Part shown: in pieces, positions 13,083-13,224 of the stretch
How positions within the stretch are numbered: position 1 is the stretch's first letter
Layout: each line of letters starts with the position of its first letter
Assembly (NCBI GenBank): GCA_035286665.1
Contig: DATECY010000159.1
Coordinates: 1-13,224 of the forward strand
Length of the DNA stretch: 13,224 nt
Reading direction: 5' to 3'
Origin: RBG-16-68-21 sp035286665
GTDB taxonomy: Bacteria > Actinomycetota > Acidimicrobiia > Spongiisociales > UBA11373
Notes under the pieces: generated by a model
Seen by the model: the letters and a program-made list of their open reading frames with translations, nothing else
Database searches by the model: none
Told to the model about the DNA's origin: nothing
Program-made: the position numbers and the translations under genes

Positions 13083-13224
13083 TCCGAACCCACGCAACCG
13101 GCGAGCGTCATGTCGGCCTCGGCACCTCCCGTGCACGTGTCGCGAGCCGACTCTGCGTCTACCAGGTGAAGACCGAACCAGACGCCGCTCTTGGACCGAG
13201 CGTACAGCAACACCCGGAGCCCGT
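13076..13224 (-). CDS. C-terminal end of a pilin-like protein, 5' end cut by window edge
   Basis: A frame open from the right edge gives 48 residues before TAG 13076-13078. It reads VLLYARSKSGVWFGLHLVDA, followed by a short tail ending in GCVGSEW. The alternation of a hydrophobic strand, an S/K-S-G turn with an aromatic strand, and a C-terminal loop bounded by two cysteines (residues 30 and 43 of the visible part, possible disulfide) resembles the end of type IV pilins in actinobacteria. Its stop overlaps the pilD start by 7 bases, and pilin-then-pilD-then-pilMNO is a usual order. The diagnostic N-terminal helix is outside the window, so the assignment rests on context and this short tail. 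Confidence 0.6.
   Translation of the reverse strand, partial: GLRVLLYARSKSGVWFGLHLVDAESARDTCTGGAEADMTLAGCVGSEW

Overview
This is a GC-rich (roughly two-thirds G+C by eye), densely coded window in which every supported gene lies on the minus strand, so the genes are read from the right edge to the left. Several features point to the Actinomycetota: a mycobacterial-type IHF (mihF) just upstream of gmk, the order aroC-aroK-aroB-pepQ-efp-nusB followed by mihF-gmk-rpoZ-coaBC-priA (the order I know from Streptomyces), a PriA without helicase motifs, and many GTG/TTG starts. A type IV pilus block with PilM/N/O suggests a deep or non-model class such as Acidimicrobiia rather than Streptomyces or Mycobacterium. 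That placement is inference.

Layout in the direction of transcription. (1) 13224-9171, type IV pilus block: the C-terminal end of a pilin-like protein, prepilin peptidase PilD, a 186-bp gap with a hairpin, a candidate promoter, an inverted repeat and a tiny leader ORF, then pilM, pilN, pilO and a PilP-like gene packed as an operon. (2) 9170-8992: an intergenic region made largely of degenerate 7-bp repeats in both orientations, ending in a -10-like hexamer placed for a leaderless aroC transcript. (3) 8991-3726: aroC, aroK, aroB (shikimate pathway), an M24 peptidase (pepQ), efp, nusB and a PyrF-like gene, almost all joined by 4-base ATGA/GTGA overlaps or direct abutment, so probably one transcript. 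(4) 3675-1: mihF, gmk, rpoZ, coaBC and priA (cut by the left edge), a housekeeping set for nucleoid structure, GMP phosphorylation, RNA polymerase assembly, coenzyme A synthesis and replication restart.

The most notable point is the junction of blocks 3 and 4. In Streptomyces the pyrimidine genes (pyrR, pyrB, pyrC, carA, carB, pyrD, pyrF) lie between nusB and mihF. Here only one gene remains there. It looks like an orotidine-5'-phosphate decarboxylase barrel in size and in several strands, but it lacks the catalytic Lys/Asp residues. It is open, in frame and translationally coupled to nusB, which suggests a retained non-catalytic relic of the pyr operon. Other points worth a look are the heptad-repeat intergenic region, a PilP-like protein in what should be a single-membrane lineage, a UNCG-loop hairpin covering the gmk start, and a leader ORF overlapping the pilM start. 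I found no rRNA, tRNA, CRISPR array, insertion sequence or phage gene.
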